Positions 62,601 through 64,000 of a DNA stretch of 64,000 nucleotides are shown one piece after another. The DNA comes from JAUILH01 sp964230215 (GTDB taxonomy: Bacteria; Bacteroidota; Bacteroidia; Flavobacteriales_D; JAUILH01). Position 1 is the stretch's first letter. Every line of letters starts with the position of its first letter. Below the pieces are notes generated by a model. It saw nothing but the letters and a program-made list of their open reading frames with translations, had not been told where the DNA came from and made no database searches. A program made the translations under genes and the position numbers. The DNA is taken from assembly GCA_964230215.1 (NCBI GenBank), contig CAXRGQ010000014.1, positions 62,001-126,000 of the forward strand, written 5' to 3'.

Positions 62601-64000
62601 ACGGAGTTTGAAAAACCGAACTTCTATTCCATTCACCCTAAACAGGATTCGCTTAGTTTTATGGCGCCTAAGGCCAGGTATGATTTGAAAAAGAAGATTA
62701 TTACGTGTACAGAAGTACCCTTTATGGATATTGCGGATGCTCGAATAGTGCCTGATAGTGGAGTAGTAATCGTTAGAAAAAAGGCAAAAATAGAGACATT
62801 AGAAAATGCGGTAATTATAGCAGATAATGTGAGTAAAAACCATAAAATCGTTAATGTTACCTGTGACGTTACAGCCAAGCGTGCCTACAAAGCTTCTGGT
62901 GATTACTTCTATATAGATGAAGATAAAAACGAATTTAAAATTCACTTTGCAGATATTCAACCTGATTCGGCATATACAACTTACGCAGAAGGTAAAATTG
63001 CACAGGAGGAAAACTTTAGACTTAGTAAGAATTTCGAATTTTATGGAGATGTGGAGTTATACGCTTTAAATAAATCTTTGGTCTTTGATGGTGCAACAAG
63101 AATTACGCACCCATGTGAGGCTATTCCTAAGAACTGGATGAGCTTTAAGTCTGAGATAGACCCTCTTGATATTTATATTCCTGTAGGAGAGAATTTAACG
63201 GATCTAGAAGGCAAGCCTATTGGTGCTGGAATGATAATGAATCCAAGTGTTGATTCCTTAGGTATTTACTCAACTTTCTTATCAAACAAAGGATCTGCCA
63301 CACACCCAACGGTTATTGCGGCTTCTGGGTTTTTACATTTTGACAAAGGATCAAACGAATACAGAATTTCCAACATGGAGAAGTTACAGGAGCAATCATT
63401 GCCAGGGAACTACGTGAGTTTACAGACCGAAAACTGCATACTTAAAGGCGATGGAACTATCACTTTTGGTGTGGATCTAGGACAAGTAGACGCTACATCA
63501 ATTGGTGTTATTTCGCATAATATCAATTCGAAAGAAGTGTCGCTAAAAGGTGCAATGATTATTAATTTCCCTTTCTCTGATAAGGCAATGGATATTATGG
63601 TTGAAGGAATTAAAAAGACTGAAGGACTTATTCCCGTTGAATTAGGAAAAACCTTCTATAAGAAATCATTGCTTGAAACGCTTGACAAAGAATTGGCCGA
63701 AGAAATTCAATCTGAAATCACCTTAAAAGGAAGCATCAAAGGAGGTAAATTCCCGAAAGAGCTGCTTAAATCACTATATATTGCGGACATTACTATGAAA
63801 TGGAATGATGAAATGAGTGCTTATGTGAGTGAGGGATTAATTGGTATCGCTAATGTTAACAAGAATCAAATGTATACGTATGTTAACGGACGAGTTGTTA
63901 TTGAAAAGCGCACTCCAGATAGCAAAGGCAGATCAAAAGACAGAATATATGTTTACCTTGAGGCAGATCCTGCTAACTGGTATTATTTTGAATACTCAAA
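59670..64000 (+). CDS. Very large secreted protein of unknown function, 3' end missing
   Basis: A frame from the ATG at 59670 that I followed codon by codon to the window end without a stop: 1443 codons seen. A signal peptide (FLSMIAFSCMSFAQ) opens it, then a helical region to about residue 115. After that it is strikingly beta-rich with many short repeats of hydrophobic strands and Asp/Gly turns (FDGTLVSAGIF; MKGAITVTEQEMTGRGKMSF; LDIYIPVGENLTDL). Modules of ~250-350 residues seem to recur. No known domain recognised. Likely exported to periplasm or outer membrane, perhaps as a large envelope protein (inference). Starts right after prmA. Confidence 0.85.
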   Translation, partial: MRFSLLFLSMIAFSCMSFAQSFSSDPVKFLDQVEKHLGSYDKRAAKEFVEEFTPVFTGLKTSEQSKVIEMCNLIDSKALRVYPDFTGYIYSVNHIYKKNMGSQVFSQWNDVLGKVLAQKQKKKWADFLEMSGVFFEKGYFFDSKRLSWGVRGGSFSFTYDKVPIITFNDITLTCYSNNDSSVIYNTSGTYLPQTTDFKGEGGKMLWTRTGLEADETYGEFTSKYDLNIKSSAFKLDSVSLHTPYFKEPLLGKIDEKVLRLTSSSDPSYPRFQSYSKRLTIKEIKPEVDYEGGFTMHGATFIGTGTPAEPAILTFYRKGSPFIQTTSLTYNIAPEKISGPTATLKVFLDKDSIYHPGLRLEYVKSEKTKDWKITLIRTKEGVGQSPFNNTYHAIDMQVESISWGRGDSTLYMGPLFGSSKTNGLFESQALYDRRKFERIGGNDNQHPMIAIANHATRYDQFEFKTAELSTALGATINTLLPLYYELNNNGFILYDKNNEKIYIKQKLFDYIDNYYGRKDYDNISIYSDPNGGANAIMNVATFDLKIDGVSKFNLSDRQFVQVFPKATKSFTDPNTGKKIPYGEIKMFKNRNILFDGTMIAGSTDYFGTNFNFDYEDFTVEIPQCDSMKIWVWPFQQSKNQIPLRSVIEDIKGEIKIDHPTNKASLDTSFNDYPILTCTKETYVFYDKISKGAYPRTTFYYKIKPFELDSLDNFNRDALRFDGTLVSAGIFPDFDEPLRVLTDYSLGFVRQAPKEGFDLYKDKGLFQNTIALTGDGLVGDGIIEFVKSTSVSKAFVFYPDSTVGVVDSFVNEPQGKPVEFPHVVGYGVKVAFNPEANRLDARSVDKNLLNFFDDQAVMKGAITVTEQEMTGRGKMSFGNADLFARKFTYKEHKIQSDTSEFDLASLEEQEGENVLAFKTDNVSALVDFKERQGIFKSNGKDSHVEFPENQYICFMDEFKWYMDNDDIELQKKSDLVVESTEFEKPNFYSIHPKQDSLSFMAPKARYDLKKKIITCTEVPFMDIADARIVPDSGVVIVRKKAKIETLENAVIIADNVSKNHKIVNVTCDVTAKRAYKASGDYFYIDEDKNEFKIHFADIQPDSAYTTYAEGKIAQEENFRLSKNFEFYGDVELYALNKSLVFDGATRITHPCEAIPKNWMSFKSEIDPLDIYIPVGENLTDLEGKPIGAGMIMNPSVDSLGIYSTFLSNKGSATHPTVIAASGFLHFDKGSNEYRISNMEKLQEQSLPGNYVSLQTENCILKGDGTITFGVDLGQVDATSIGVISHNINSKEVSLKGAMIINFPFSDKAMDIMVEGIKKTEGLIPVELGKTFYKKSLLETLDKELAEEIQSEITLKGSIKGGKFPKELLKSLYIADITMKWNDEMSAYVSEGLIGIANVNKNQMYTYVNGRVVIEKRTPDSKGRSKDRIYVYLEADPANWYYFEYS

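Noticed and set aside
1..64000. tRNA, rRNA, riboswitch or CRISPR elements
   Set aside because: Intergenic gaps are almost all under 170 bases and none showed a cloverleaf, rRNA-like or repeat-spacer pattern by eye. A covariance-model scan would be needed to exclude small RNAs.

Overview
The window looks like chromosome of a marine-type Bacteroidota, most likely Flavobacteriales. Supporting signs are AT-rich coding sequence, gldF-gldG gliding genes, an M1 peptidase with a type IX secretion C-terminal sorting domain, CdaA and BT_3928-type proteins, GWxTD and two-component-propeller lipoproteins, and the local orders lpxK-pnp-gatB, dapD-ruvX-def and tpiA-prmA. No rRNA, tRNA or CRISPR array was seen. 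Gene density is very high, with many 1-14 base overlaps and several TTG/GTG starts.

Layout. 1-13 kb: a truncated lipoprotein, a secreted M1 peptidase, an unknown 512-residue protein, then a minus-strand run (GT39-type glycosyltransferase, rlmB, a broken GWxTD lipoprotein gene, rmuC, L,D-transpeptidase, small Omp85-like protein, ung). 13-15 kb: a small lipoprotein, a clear bidirectional terminator, a coiled-coil protein and a Nif3-like protein. 15-24.7 kb: plus-strand lpxK, pnp, gatB, two TlpA-like thioredoxins, an M1 peptidase with a barrel-like tail, and lpxH. 24.6-26.1 kb: gapA and a cyclophilin. 26.2-28.3 kb: a lipoprotein followed by a REP/RAYT cassette and a duplicated 3' end of that lipoprotein gene, running into dnaN. 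28.3-33.2 kb: dnaN, a DUF4340-like protein, gldG, gldF. 33.3-36.6 kb: an ACT-like protein divergent from lysC-lysA. 36.6-50.7 kb: a long minus-strand stretch with small conserved proteins, miaA, cca, tsaC, a Gre-like protein, a four-gene envelope polysaccharide/secretion-like operon, a GT9 enzyme and dapD. 50.7-64 kb: ruvX, def, a TPR-like lipoprotein, cdaA-folP (minus), a DUF1599 protein, a BT_3928-like protein, an orphan DppB-like permease, tpiA, prmA and a giant secreted protein that runs off the edge.

Most genes are housekeeping: envelope lipid A (lpxK, lpxH), DAP/lysine supply (lysC, lysA, dapD), tRNA modification and maturation (miaA, cca, tsaC), and DNA upkeep (dnaN, ung, ruvX, rmuC). 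The most unusual unit is 42942-48888. It encodes a TolC-like outer-membrane protein fused to a TIM-barrel 'HLDIEPH' domain, an HlyD-like adaptor, a pseudo-receiver/zinc-ribbon (TackOD1-like)/degenerate GGDEF cytoplasmic protein, and a membrane GT2 polymerase-like glycosyltransferase, all with overlapping reading frames. I read it as a candidate exopolysaccharide synthesis-export system with an unusual regulator; that is inference. Second is the RAYT transposase flanked by about 190-base direct repeats, each with an inverted REP pair. Third is the GWxTD gene, whose signature motif holds both a Trp-to-Cys change and an in-frame TGA.
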